This document shows positions 24,377-32,875 of a stretch of DNA of 64,000 bases, piece by piece. Each line of letters starts with the position of its first letter. Within the stretch, counting starts at the first letter, position 1. Source of the DNA: Gemmatimonadaceae bacterium (GTDB taxonomy: Bacteria > Latescibacterota > UBA2968 > UBA8231). The position numbers and the translations under genes are program-made. Under the pieces are notes generated by a model. That model searched no databases. It had not been told where the DNA came from and was given only the letters and a program-made list of their open reading frames with translations. The stretch lies in assembly GCA_002726335.1 (NCBI GenBank), contig PBSR01000019.1, forward strand, positions 13,915 through 77,914, given 5' to 3'.

Positions 24377-25423
24377 CTAGAGAAACAGCGGGCCTGACGT
24401 CAACTCCTCCGGGGCCGCGTCGGGTAGTCCGTATTCGGCTGCGATCAACTGGCGAATCGCCACCAGCTCACGCTTGCCGTCCGGGACCAGGGTAGTCAAC
24501 AGCAACCTGGGGATATGGTTGCGCAGCCACTGATCAAGGAAGTGCGGTGGCACTCCGAGGCGACGGCAGGGCCAGATGATCTTGTCGGCTACGAGCCGCT
24601 CCCGATCGAGCCGGCCAAAGGTGGACACAGGCTGCTGGTTCAGCGTCGTTCGATTCACCAGCACCAGGTCGGCCCCCGCCAGGTGCGCTTCCACCGTCAT
24701 CACGGCCTCACAGCCGTGGCGATAGTAGGCTGTGTCCTCGACGCCACACAGGTCGGGTTCGCCCAGGAACACCGCTTCCATGACATTGCGGGAGAACAGC
24801 TTGAACCCCGAATGAAAGTCGGGGAACTCCTCCATCGTCGTGGCCAGGGCCAGCCGTAGCGGGTGATCGCTGACGGCCGCATGATAGGCCAGGGCGTCGA
24901 AGAGGATCCGGTCGGCCAGCTCCTCCAGCTCACCCCGCAGCCAGCCCATCGGTCGATGTCGGGAGATGCGGCGACCGAGGGCATGGACGCCCTGCACACC
25001 GCGCACCTGACGGGCGTGCATCCCCGCCCGGACCAGATTCACCAGTTCGTTGGCGAAGTGGTCGCCATCGGAGTCGATGGTGGCAAACCACTCCAGACCG
25101 GCCTGTTCTGCCAGCCGGGCCATGGCCAGGCGCAACGCCTGCAGCTTGCCTCGGTTCCTGTCGCCGATTACCAGATCCACACCGTGCTGCTGCGCCAGCC
25201 GGCGTGCCGGGTCGGCGCCACAGTCTTCCCCGTCGACGGCCATGCAGATGGTCATCGGATCGTCAACGGCGGCGACGCAGGCCGCCAGATTGTCATCGAG
25301 CAGCAGCAGCCCGTCGGTGTTGTCGTCGTCGTGCGGCAGGTAGACGGGAATCGCGATGCCGGTAGTTTGCCGGCTGGCCTGTCTGGCAACACCGGCGTTG
25401 GCTGCGGGCAGGTCAGGGCTCAT
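24377..25423 (-). CDS. GT-A-fold glycosyltransferase-like protein
   Basis: The N-terminal strand GIAIPVYLPHDDD and the DxD-type motif ATIDSDGDH (about residue 115) fit a nucleotide-sugar-binding GT-A fold. The downstream EEFPDFHSGFKLFSRNVMEAV segment resembles family 2 acceptor regions. The protein is 348 residues with no membrane segment. The donor and acceptor are unknown. It is transcribed divergently from the receiver-AraC regulator. Confidence 0.7.
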   Translation of the reverse strand: MSPDLPAANAGVARQASRQTTGIAIPVYLPHDDDNTDGLLLLDDNLAACVAAVDDPMTICMAVDGEDCGADPARRLAQQHGVDLVIGDRNRGKLQALRLAMARLAEQAGLEWFATIDSDGDHFANELVNLVRAGMHARQVRGVQGVHALGRRISRHRPMGWLRGELEELADRILFDALAYHAAVSDHPLRLALATTMEEFPDFHSGFKLFSRNVMEAVFLGEPDLCGVEDTAYYRHGCEAVMTVEAHLAGADLVLVNRTTLNQQPVSTFGRLDRERLVADKIIWPCRRLGVPPHFLDQWLRNHIPRLLLTTLVPDGKRELVAIRQLIAAEYGLPDAAPEELTSGPLFL

Positions 25424-25516
25424 CGGATCCTAATCGTGTATCGGGTGGGATGTGACCCGGGCCACCGTGAGCGGCAGGTTGGCGTTCATTGGCACCTCGA
25501 TTACTTTTGCCGCCTG

Positions 25517-26266
25517 ATGTTGACCGCTACCGAACAGCCGCTGCCCTCGACGGCAGAGCTTCTCGACGACGCTCCCATCCTTGTCGTCGACGACGACGAG
25601 GCCCTGCGCCGGCTGTGTGCCCGCGTGCTGTCGTCACGGGGATACGAAGTGCATACGGCCGAGGACGGCGAGGAGGCCGTGCGCAAGGTACAGATTCAAG
25701 CCTACCGCGTCGTCCTGCTGGATCTCAAGATGCCCGGTATGGACGGCATCGAGTGTCTCAAGAGAATGAAGTCGGAGGGTTGTCGCGCCGATGTTGTCAT
25801 GATCACGGGGTACGGCAACGTGCCCACCGCCGTGGAGGCCATGAAGGTCGGGGCACGCGACTTCATCGAAAAGCCCTTCAAACCTCAGGACCTGCAGGCC
25901 ATGCTGGAAGACATCCTCCAGCGCCAGTCGCGCGACGCCCAGCTGTCCTCCGACCCCGTTGTCGCCTTCATCCAGCAGCATGCCACCGAGATCAGCTCAC
26001 GGAAAGACGTGGCCAACCGGCTCGGCGTCAGCCTCGAACGCGTGTCGACACGCGTTCAGGAAGAAACCAGTCTCTCCTTCCGCGCCTTCCTCCACGCCTG
26101 CCGTCTGGACCTGGCCAAGCGCCTGCTGGAGACGACCGAACTCGACATCTCCGAGATCTCCACCCGCACCGGCTTTCAGACCGTACAGCACTTCAGCCGC
26201 GTCTTCAGCAAGAGATCCGGCATCTCACCGAAGAAATACCGCCTGCAGGTAAGAGCCGAAGCCTAG
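25517..26266 (+). CDS. Response regulator with AraC-type DNA-binding domain
   Basis: The start at 25517 (MLTATEQPLP) gives 249 residues. The receiver domain is complete: acidic pocket in ILVVDDDE, phospho-Asp69 in VVLLDLKMPG, Thr97 in VMITGYG and Lys119 in FIEKPF. Residues about 150-245 form two AraC-type helix-turn-helix units (SRKDVANRLGVSLERVS and DISEISTRTGFQTVQHFSRVFSKRSGISPKKYR). It probably activates or represses target promoters after phosphorylation. No partner kinase is adjacent. A strong terminator-like hairpin follows. Confidence 0.92.
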   Translation: MLTATEQPLPSTAELLDDAPILVVDDDEALRRLCARVLSSRGYEVHTAEDGEEAVRKVQIQAYRVVLLDLKMPGMDGIECLKRMKSEGCRADVVMITGYGNVPTAVEAMKVGARDFIEKPFKPQDLQAMLEDILQRQSRDAQLSSDPVVAFIQQHATEISSRKDVANRLGVSLERVSTRVQEETSLSFRAFLHACRLDLAKRLLETTELDISEISTRTGFQTVQHFSRVFSKRSGISPKKYRLQVRAEA

Positions 26267-26597
26267 CACCGTCCAGCGAAACTCGGCCCCCGATCAGAAC
26301 GCCCCGCATCCAGAAGGATGGCGGGGCATTCCATTTTGCGGCCCGACGCAGGAGGGCCAAGTCCACTCTTCTGCTCTCAGTCGCCATTGGGGAGTGGGAG
26401 AATCCGGGTCAGGATCGCGCTCGGGGCGCGGAGGCGTTCATTGTGTCGGCCCAATTCTGCCGCGTCGGATCAGAATCCCCAGAGACTCGTCCCCGGCCGC
26501 AGGCCGGACGAGGCTCGCCAGCCGAGAGTTTCACCGTCATCATCGCAACACCGAACAATGCCGACACCAGGACGCCGTAGCGCCCCGAGTGCGGTCC
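26267..26597. other. Intergenic region, no supported gene
   Basis: This 331-base gap between two genes that point towards each other holds a terminator-like hairpin (listed separately) and a second hairpin at 26486-26512 (CTCGTCC pairing with GGACGAG, inner GGCC/GGCC, a two-base bulge and a GCA loop). Short overlapping frames are present but have no family sequence and no good ribosome-binding site. It could include the decayed remains of a gene. Confidence 0.6.
26301..26327 (+). terminator. Intrinsic terminator-like hairpin after the receiver-AraC gene
   Basis: GCCCCGCATCC pairs with GGATGGCGGGGC across a short AGAA-type loop, with one unpaired base. It is followed by ATTCCATTTT, giving a weak T-run. 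It lies 35 bases past the regulator stop. Confidence 0.7.
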
Positions 26598-28184
26598 CTA
26601 CACCGTAACATCCCCCGTAGACCACTCACCATCCACCAACCGCGCTACACCCCCCGGATTCCGATCCCGCAACTGTGCCGGCAACCGATCATCGCGCACG
26701 TTGTCATAACACGACAGCATGCCGTAACGCAGCAGTGATGCCGGAATACCGACTGCGGTAAACCCGGGATGTCCCGTCGCCGGGTACGGTCCTCCGTGGT
26801 TCATCGACGGCACAACGGCGACGCCCGTGGGCATCTTGTCATTGAGCAGTCGGCCCACCTTGCGGCGCAGCAGAGGCGCGATTCTATCGTAGGCGCTGTC
26901 ATCCGTACCGTCTGAATGAGAATAGATGCAGCCTGTCAGGTTGCCCTCGAAGTGGCGCGCCACCTCGCAGGCCTGTTCGAGATCGTCGACGACGACGAAC
27001 AGACTCTCGTTGCCGAAGGCTTCGGTCTGCAGCGTCTCCGGATCCTGCAGAAACCGCGACCCACTCACTTTCAACAGCGTGTTGCTGTAGCTGAATCCCG
27101 TGCCGGCGCCCGCACTGCCGCCGGTGAGCAGCTCGGCACCCGCGGCCTGCAACGTCGCCACGCTCTTCGTCATCCCGGTTTCCACACCCTCGGCCAGCAG
27201 CGTGCCTACCGGCGCTGCGTCAAAGCGCTCTTTCACCTGGGCGATGAAGGCATCTGTCTCGGATCCCTTCAGCAGGACGACGATGCCGGGGTTGGTGCAG
27301 AACTGGCCGGTACCCATCAGGCAGGAGACGCCAAACTCGTCGGCGATCGCCTCGCTGCGCTCCTGCAGGGCTCCCGGCAGGATGTACACCGGGTTGATCG
27401 AGCTCAGCTCCAGGTAGATCGGTTTGCCGGCGGCATCTGCTGCCGCCTTCAACGTCAGCCCGGCGCCGCGCGAGCCGGTGTAGCCGGTAGCGCCGATCTT
27501 CGGATGGGATACCAGTCTGGCGCCCACATCATGATCGGTGCGATAGATCAGCTGCACCGTCGCCAGCGGCAATCCCGTCGACTTGAGTGCCTCCAGGGCT
27601 TCTTCTGCCAGCAGCCGGCTGGTCCCGGGGTGCGACGAGTTCGCCTTGCCGATGACGGGACAGCCGGCGCCGAGGGCAGCGGCGAAATCACCTCCGGACA
27701 CACTGTTGAAGGCGAGAGGGAAGTTGTTCGGTCCGAAGACGGCGACACCTCCCTCCAGGGCGCGGTACATGGACCGGATGTTGTTCGCCGTGTCGATCGT
27801 CGGCAGGGCCCAGGAGCTGCTCCGTGCGGCGGCGGCCGCCTGACGCAGCTGGCCTGTGGTGCGCGGCAGCTCGATGTCGGCCAGGCGCGGTGACGCGGGG
27901 TAGCCAGATTCCGTGTTAGCCATGGCGACGATCTCGTCGGCCCGGGCCTCGATGCGATCGGCGAAGGCGTCGAGGAAATCGGCCACGCCATCGGGATAGA
28001 ACGACTGCAGCTGTTCCGAAGCCTCCGCGGCGGCTTCGACAGCGGCCAGTACTTCCTCCTGGCCGCTGACGGGATAGACCTCACCCGTCGGCTGTCGCGT
28101 GCTCGGGTTGTTGGGTTCGAAGGTGCCCACCGCGTCGGAGTCTCGCCATTGACCGGCGATGAGGACCTTCTGTGCCTTCGACAT
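26598..28184 (-). CDS. Alpha-ketoglutaric semialdehyde dehydrogenase-like enzyme
   Basis: This 528-residue aldehyde dehydrogenase has its catalytic Cys in MGTGQFCTNPG and the general-base Glu in YLELSSINP (normally LELGG). The NAD-binding region is FGPNNFPLAFNSVSGGD. The AGQWRDSDAVGTFEPNNPS start and the unusual LSS/GQFC motifs match the 2,5-dioxovalerate dehydrogenase (KgsalDH) group, which makes 2-oxoglutarate at the end of oxidative pentose and sugar-acid pathways. The start at 28184 is the family-consistent Met; the longer frame overlaps the PhyH gene. It lies 59 bases downstream of that gene. Confidence 0.85.
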   Translation of the reverse strand: MSKAQKVLIAGQWRDSDAVGTFEPNNPSTRQPTGEVYPVSGQEEVLAAVEAAAEASEQLQSFYPDGVADFLDAFADRIEARADEIVAMANTESGYPASPRLADIELPRTTGQLRQAAAAARSSSWALPTIDTANNIRSMYRALEGGVAVFGPNNFPLAFNSVSGGDFAAALGAGCPVIGKANSSHPGTSRLLAEEALEALKSTGLPLATVQLIYRTDHDVGARLVSHPKIGATGYTGSRGAGLTLKAAADAAGKPIYLELSSINPVYILPGALQERSEAIADEFGVSCLMGTGQFCTNPGIVVLLKGSETDAFIAQVKERFDAAPVGTLLAEGVETGMTKSVATLQAAGAELLTGGSAGAGTGFSYSNTLLKVSGSRFLQDPETLQTEAFGNESLFVVVDDLEQACEVARHFEGNLTGCIYSHSDGTDDSAYDRIAPLLRRKVGRLLNDKMPTGVAVVPSMNHGGPYPATGHPGFTAVGIPASLLRYGMLSCYDNVRDDRLPAQLRDRNPGGVARLVDGEWSTGDVTV

Positions 28185-28243
28185 TCTTGTTCGTCTCCCG
28201 TTGTTGTGCAGTCGTCTTGTTGTGTTGGTCGTCGCGTTCCGAA

Positions 28244-29035
28244 TCAGGTATTGCGCAGCAGTTCCTGACCATCCTGCCGATGGCGGTAACCGCGCACCAG
28301 CAGTCCGGGCCGGCCGTGGCTCTGACCGGCGGTCTGCAGGTTCTGCGGATCCCGGTAACCGACACGAACCATGCGCCGGGCTGTGGCCGTCCGGTTGATG
28401 TGGGATCCGTGGATCGTATGGATGCTGAAGAACACCACATCTCCTCGTTGTGCCGGTACTGCGACCGTGTCCTCCAGGCTGTACTCGTCCGTCGACAGGT
28501 GCGGGGAGCAACCGGAGCCATCCGCCTGTTCCGTAATGTGTACCAGGGCACCTTGCTTGTGTGAGCCGGCGAGGAAGCGGATCTCGCCGTTCTCATGACA
28601 TGTGTCGTCCAGGTGGACGAGCACATCGACGTATCGCCCATCTTCGTGCATGTAGAACGGATGATCCTGATGCATGGGGAAAGGGTGACCGGCCGACGGC
28701 GGCTTGATGTGCATCGTCGAGTGGTGCAACTCGACGTCGGGTCCGAGGATATCACCGAGGGCCTCGGCCAGACCGGGATCGGTCACCGCCTGGGACCACG
28801 CCTGCGAGTACAGATGCAGATCGTGCATCGCTGTCAGCTTCGATGCCTTGTCCGTCTCTTCGTCCATGTAGACCTGTCGCCACGGGCCGCTCCATCCGGG
28901 GCCCGTCGTCGCCCATTCGGCCACGAGTCGCCCGAGGTCCTGATCGAGAGCGTCCATCTGCTCGGGGGTGAACATCTGAGGGATCCGCAGGTATCCCTGC
29001 TCACGGAAGAACTCGACCTGTTCGGGACTCAGCAT
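28244..29035 (-). CDS. Phytanoyl-CoA dioxygenase (PhyH) family protein
   Basis: This is an Fe(II)/2-oxoglutarate oxygenase. The iron site is HxD in FPMHQDHPFYM with a distal His in TIHGSHINRTATARRM, where the nearby Arg would hold 2-oxoglutarate. I chose the ATG at 29035 (MLSPEQVEFFREQGYL), which follows AGAGGAAA and is the usual family start. The natural substrate is unknown; the family in such bacteria is expanded and varied. It is co-oriented with the HTTM and KgsalDH genes. Confidence 0.88.
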   Translation of the reverse strand: MLSPEQVEFFREQGYLRIPQMFTPEQMDALDQDLGRLVAEWATTGPGWSGPWRQVYMDEETDKASKLTAMHDLHLYSQAWSQAVTDPGLAEALGDILGPDVELHHSTMHIKPPSAGHPFPMHQDHPFYMHEDGRYVDVLVHLDDTCHENGEIRFLAGSHKQGALVHITEQADGSGCSPHLSTDEYSLEDTVAVPAQRGDVVFFSIHTIHGSHINRTATARRMVRVGYRDPQNLQTAGQSHGRPGLLVRGYRHRQDGQELLRNT

Positions 29036-29094
29036 GCAGCGACATTTCCTCTGGTGAAGGCTGAAACGGTGGGCGTTCATGACTCAGAGAGCTA

Positions 29095-29146
29095 AGCAGC
29101 CGGTAGGCGGCCGCAGCCCAGATGGACTCTAGCAACGGGCTGCTAA
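29095..29146. repeat. Shortened copy of the inverted-repeat element
   Basis: The bases at 29109-29144 match the right half of the element at 20282-20446, sharing GGCCGCAGCCCAGATGG and then CAACGGGCTGCT in place of CAACGGGCTACT. An AGCAGCC at 29095-29101 mirrors the right end, so the ends appear kept while about 110 internal bases are missing. It lies between the HTTM stop and the PhyH start. Confidence 0.6.
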
Positions 29147-30711
29147 GGTAACCACTGCTCCGAGGGGGACAAAGACAGCGCCCGTACTCCCGTCAGGGGC
29201 CCCGACTCATCGTCAAAAACAGGGACGTGGAGCGACGTCTCGAGCACCTCTTCCACCGCCGCGGCAGAGACCTGTCCCTGCGGCCAGGTGAGTACGAGGG
29301 CGGGTTGCCGCAGAACCGGCGACTCGAATGGCGTCAGCGGCTCATGGACCCAGACCAGGGCCAGACGGTGCAGTTGATCGGCGCCTCTGCCGTTGCGCCG
29401 CTCCAGCAGGAAGTTTCGGTAGATGTGCTGAATCCCCCAGTCGTCATCCAGGTAGGGGGCATCCGAGAAGGCCAGCCAGCGCAGGCGCGATCCCGGCCCG
29501 GATGGCGCCGGCGGCCGCAGTGTCGGCGGTTCGCCGGTGATGGGATCCACCACCGTGCCATCGGCGTGCCAGCCCACCGCCACCCACCAGCCGGCCGCGT
29601 GGAATGGCTCCGGTGCGTACATACCCCAGATGATCTCCATGCCGAGCAGATAGCGCAGTCGTGCGACGTGGCCTGCGCCCGCATAGGGCCACACCGTGTC
29701 CCCCTCCCAGGCGACGACACGTTCTCCTTCCGCCGTGATCAGCAGCCCCAGAGCCATGAGGCCGGCCACGACTCGTTCGGCCACGACACGCCGCGGCGTG
29801 GACACCCTTGCGGTCTCATTCTGCTGGCGCCAGCCGAGTCTGTCCCACGTACTGCCCGGAATCAGTGTCGAGGCGGCAACCATCATCAGCAGGGGAAAAC
29901 TGCCGAGGGCCAGCACCGGCCACATCCCCAGGTGGAACAGGGCCAGTCCCAGGGCGGCGTACACGCGGCATCGTGGCCACAGGATCAGCACCGGTGCCAC
30001 GTACTCGAAGAGCAGAGCCGCGTGTGTGATCGTCGGCCAGATGCCAGCCGGCGCCGCCAGCGCCAGCCAGCGGCCGGGGGCCGTCGGCGTGCCGCGGTCG
30101 AGCAGTGCCAGCCAGACCGCTGAACCCTCCTGCCACCAGGCCGGTCCACTCTTGACCACGGCCGTGCACAGGTAGATCCAGGCGAGAGACAGGAGCAGAC
30201 CTGCGCCCGCTGCCACGGTCAGCCAGCCGGGCAGCTGCGGACGGCGTCCAGCCCGTGCATCCAGAGACAGCACCGCCCCGGTGGGTAGAGCCAGGCACCA
30301 GAACAGCAGGACGCACAGCACGGCGTTGTGGTAGTCGGCGGTGCCGCTGGCGGCAAACTGGAAAGCGCCGGCGCTGACCCAGGCGATCAGTGTCACCTGA
30401 CGGGTGCGCCAGCCGAGAGCCAGCAGGACGGCGACGATCAACACGGCGCTGGCGGCGAGGCGCAGGGTCATGGCCTCGCTGCCGAAGATCAGCCACGTGG
30501 GCAGCTTCGGCTCATGGTAGGCCTGCATCGCCCACCAGTCGGCGGCCACCGACTGGGCGCGCAACATGTCCCAGGCTAATACTGTCGCCGTGCCGATGCG
30601 CAGGCAGCCGAGGGAACGGCGATCCAGTTCAGCGAATGCTGCGAAACGTCGCATCGCTTGTCGCTGAAGCAGGGGCTTCAGAACGTGCTTTCCTTGCTCG
30701 TGATCGGACAC
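29143..30711 (-). CDS. HTTM-domain (vitamin K-dependent carboxylase-like) membrane protein
   Basis: The protein is polytopic, with several hydrophobic segments: LRIGTATVLAWDMLRA, AASAVLIVAVLLALGW, LLSLAWIYLCTAVVKSG and ALLFEYVAPVLILWP. The order and the conserved K-SGPAWWQEGSAVW region match HTTM proteins. A soluble C-terminal part of about 170 residues follows. The enzymatic role of bacterial HTTM proteins is mostly unknown. The GTG at 30711 lies within the upstream PhyH-HEAT gene; the ATG at 30654 (MRRFAAFAELD) is an equally good start. Confidence 0.78.
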   Translation of the reverse strand: MSDHEQGKHVLKPLLQRQAMRRFAAFAELDRRSLGCLRIGTATVLAWDMLRAQSVAADWWAMQAYHEPKLPTWLIFGSEAMTLRLAASAVLIVAVLLALGWRTRQVTLIAWVSAGAFQFAASGTADYHNAVLCVLLFWCLALPTGAVLSLDARAGRRPQLPGWLTVAAGAGLLLSLAWIYLCTAVVKSGPAWWQEGSAVWLALLDRGTPTAPGRWLALAAPAGIWPTITHAALLFEYVAPVLILWPRCRVYAALGLALFHLGMWPVLALGSFPLLMMVAASTLIPGSTWDRLGWRQQNETARVSTPRRVVAERVVAGLMALGLLITAEGERVVAWEGDTVWPYAGAGHVARLRYLLGMEIIWGMYAPEPFHAAGWWVAVGWHADGTVVDPITGEPPTLRPPAPSGPGSRLRWLAFSDAPYLDDDWGIQHIYRNFLLERRNGRGADQLHRLALVWVHEPLTPFESPVLRQPALVLTWPQGQVSAAAVEEVLETSLHVPVFDDESGPLTGVRALSLSPSEQWLP

Positions 30712-32162
30712 CAGCGGGACGTTTCGAGGAAATCGAACAGTGCTGCCGTCGCTGTCGGCGTGCCGATACGCTTGAGCGCTTCGGCACTGTGGTTGCGCAC
30801 GTAACGATTCTCGTCGTCGAGGGCTCCCACCAGACCGTCGGTTGCCGGTGCCGCGGCCACCCCATGATGGGCCAGACCGTAGGCGGCATCAAAGCGCACC
30901 TGATCCGAATCGTCGCTCAACAGTGTGGTCAACGCCGGCACGGCGTGATCGGCGTGACCGGTCATCGTCGCCAGAGCGTCTGCCGTGTTGCGACGCACGA
31001 ATTCTGCGGGGTCGGTCGCCAGCCCGGACACCGCGGCTGCGGCATCGCTAACGACATGGGCGCCCATCTCGCCGAGGGCAAAGGCGGCATACCCACGGCG
31101 CGCCTCGTCGGCATCACTGCAGGCGTTCACAAGTGCCACTTCTGCTGCCGGACCCATCGCCGCCAGGCCCTGGGCGGCGTCCTGGCGCGCCGGCTCCATG
31201 TCGTCGGTGAGGCAGTCCACCAGCCCCGCCACTGCCGGCGTGCCGATGGCGGCCAGCGAGTAGGCCGCGTTCAGGCGAACCGGTTCGGCCTCATCACGTA
31301 GCGCCGCTCGTAGTGCATCGAGCGTCCCGTCCCCGGCACCGGCGGCCCCGAGGCTGTCGGCGGCGGCCATACGTTCTTCGAGATCACCATCCCGCAGCTG
31401 CGCCACAGCGTCTACGCCAGATGCACCGGTACCATCCACAGTGGCCAGGGCGTCGCCGCGGTGCCAGTTCCACATCCTCGTCCACAGTCCCCGGTGCCGG
31501 TCGCCCGAGCCGTTGCCCCCCGGAAAGACAGCCGACCGGTTGTTCCACGTCGGTGCCGTCGGTTCCGTCATACGCGTGAACTGGAACTTCATCATGAACC
31601 GCGTCTTCTCCGTCAGGTTGGGACAGGCGCGGTGCCAGATGTCGAAGTGGATGAGCACCGCCGTACCGGCTTCGCCGACACATGGCAGGATCTGCTCGAG
31701 GGGTTCCCAGGACTCCTTGTGCTCGTAGGTCTGCGATCCCGGCACGACCCCGGTGGGACCAATCTCTTCGGGGCAGTCCTGCGGATAGTAGAGCAGCATC
31801 GCCCAGCGGGTCCGGTGGCTGCGCACCCGCCGGTACCCCCAGTAGCTGTCCTTGTGCACGCCACCGCCGTCACCGGGACCCTTGTTCACGTGGCAGTGCC
31901 GGTGGGAGTGCATGATGTGATCGGGACCGAGCACGCTCGACAGGGCCCCACGGAGAGTGGGGTCAGCGAACACCCGGTGCAGTTCGGGTACCCGTGGCAG
32001 TATGTTGTTGCCGGGGTTACCCTCCTTCTCCATCACCTCGGACGTCCGCTGGTAGATCTGCTCGTGGAAACTCTTCGGCAGGCCGGTCTTCAGCACGACG
32101 TAACCGCGGGTGATGTAGTGGCGCATCTGCTCGTCGCTGAGTAGGTAGTTGGGATCGGTCAC
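30678..32162 (-). CDS. PhyH dioxygenase fused to HEAT repeats
   Basis: Residues about 1-215 are PhyH-like, with YVVLKTGLPKSFHEQIY, the HxD motif in GGVHKDSYWGY and the distal His in HFDIWHRACPN. From about residue 255 to the end there are about seven HEAT/PBS-type repeats such as RLNAAYSLAAIGTPAVAGLV, RFDAAYGLAHHGVAAAPA and VRNHSAEALKRIGTPTATA. The repeats probably form a protein- or metal-ligand scaffold. The gene lies 14 bases after yceH and overlaps the HTTM gene, so it is in a shared operon. Confidence 0.85.
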   Translation of the reverse strand: MTDPNYLLSDEQMRHYITRGYVVLKTGLPKSFHEQIYQRTSEVMEKEGNPGNNILPRVPELHRVFADPTLRGALSSVLGPDHIMHSHRHCHVNKGPGDGGGVHKDSYWGYRRVRSHRTRWAMLLYYPQDCPEEIGPTGVVPGSQTYEHKESWEPLEQILPCVGEAGTAVLIHFDIWHRACPNLTEKTRFMMKFQFTRMTEPTAPTWNNRSAVFPGGNGSGDRHRGLWTRMWNWHRGDALATVDGTGASGVDAVAQLRDGDLEERMAAADSLGAAGAGDGTLDALRAALRDEAEPVRLNAAYSLAAIGTPAVAGLVDCLTDDMEPARQDAAQGLAAMGPAAEVALVNACSDADEARRGYAAFALGEMGAHVVSDAAAAVSGLATDPAEFVRRNTADALATMTGHADHAVPALTTLLSDDSDQVRFDAAYGLAHHGVAAAPATDGLVGALDDENRYVRNHSAEALKRIGTPTATAALFDFLETSRWCPITSKESTF

Positions 32163-32176
32163 GTCAGGGTCTCCTG

Positions 32177-32875
32177 CTATTCGAATTGCTGGCGGAAGGT
32201 GGCCAGCTCCTGGCGCAGAACTGTCACTTCCGCGCGTAGTTCCTCGACGGTGGCCTCGAGTGCTGTGATTCGTTCGTTCTCGGCGCGCACTTCCAGTGTG
32301 GCGGAGTCGGGGGTCAACGTCCGTTCCTCCTCCTCGCCAACCCCTGCCGGCTGGCCGGCGAACAGGTGTGACCAGCGCGATTCCTTGCGGCCGGGCTGCC
32401 GTGGCAGCTGGATGACCGCGGCCGGCTCCCGCTGCAGGAGCTCTTCCAGCACGGCCTCCACCTGCGATCGTTCGTCGAATGTGTGCATGCGGCTGGCTCG
32501 CCCGCGCAGTTCGCCCACCGTCTGTGGCCCGCGCACCATCAACTCAGCCAGGACCGCCAACTGCGCCTCGCTCAGGCCCAGGGCCTCGCCGAATACGTGG
32601 CGGTGCTTGGGGACCCGCTGGTCGGCGCCGCTGACGACGCGGACCAGTCCCCCGTCCCGCATCGCCTCCAACGCCCGGGCCACCATCTTGTCGTCGAACT
32701 CGACGACGGGGTTGCGGTTCGTCTTCTGATTGCAGGCATTGGTCAGGGCGTTCAGCGACATCGGGTAATACTCCGGTGTCGTCGTCGACTTCTCGATCAG
32801 ACACCCGAGTACGCGCTCCTCGACGGCATTCAGGAGGCCGTCCGAGTCGGCTGCTTCGGTCGGGGATTCGGTCAT
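32177..32875 (-). CDS. yceH: YceH family protein (DUF480)
   Basis: The conserved core EERVLGCLIEKSTTTPEYYPMSLNALTNACNQK and LSEAQLAVLAELMVRGPQTVGELR marks the DUF480/YceH family, built from two winged-helix domains. The C-terminal 50 residues form a coiled coil (ITALEATVEELRAEVTVL). The function is unknown. The start overlaps the M20 hydrolase stop as ATGA, so the two are translationally coupled. Confidence 0.92.
   Translation of the reverse strand: MTESPTEAADSDGLLNAVEERVLGCLIEKSTTTPEYYPMSLNALTNACNQKTNRNPVVEFDDKMVARALEAMRDGGLVRVVSGADQRVPKHRHVFGEALGLSEAQLAVLAELMVRGPQTVGELRGRASRMHTFDERSQVEAVLEELLQREPAAVIQLPRQPGRKESRWSHLFAGQPAGVGEEEERTLTPDSATLEVRAENERITALEATVEELRAEVTVLRQELATFRQQFE

Noticed and set aside
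25430..25516. Possible sigma-70 promoter TTGGCG-N17-TACTTT before the receiver-AraC gene
   Set aside because: The -10 box matches only about half the consensus, too weak to list.
26270..26597. Possible small gene between the regulator and the aldehyde dehydrogenase
   Set aside because: The frames lack ribosome-binding sites and recognisable sequence; hairpins explain part of the region.
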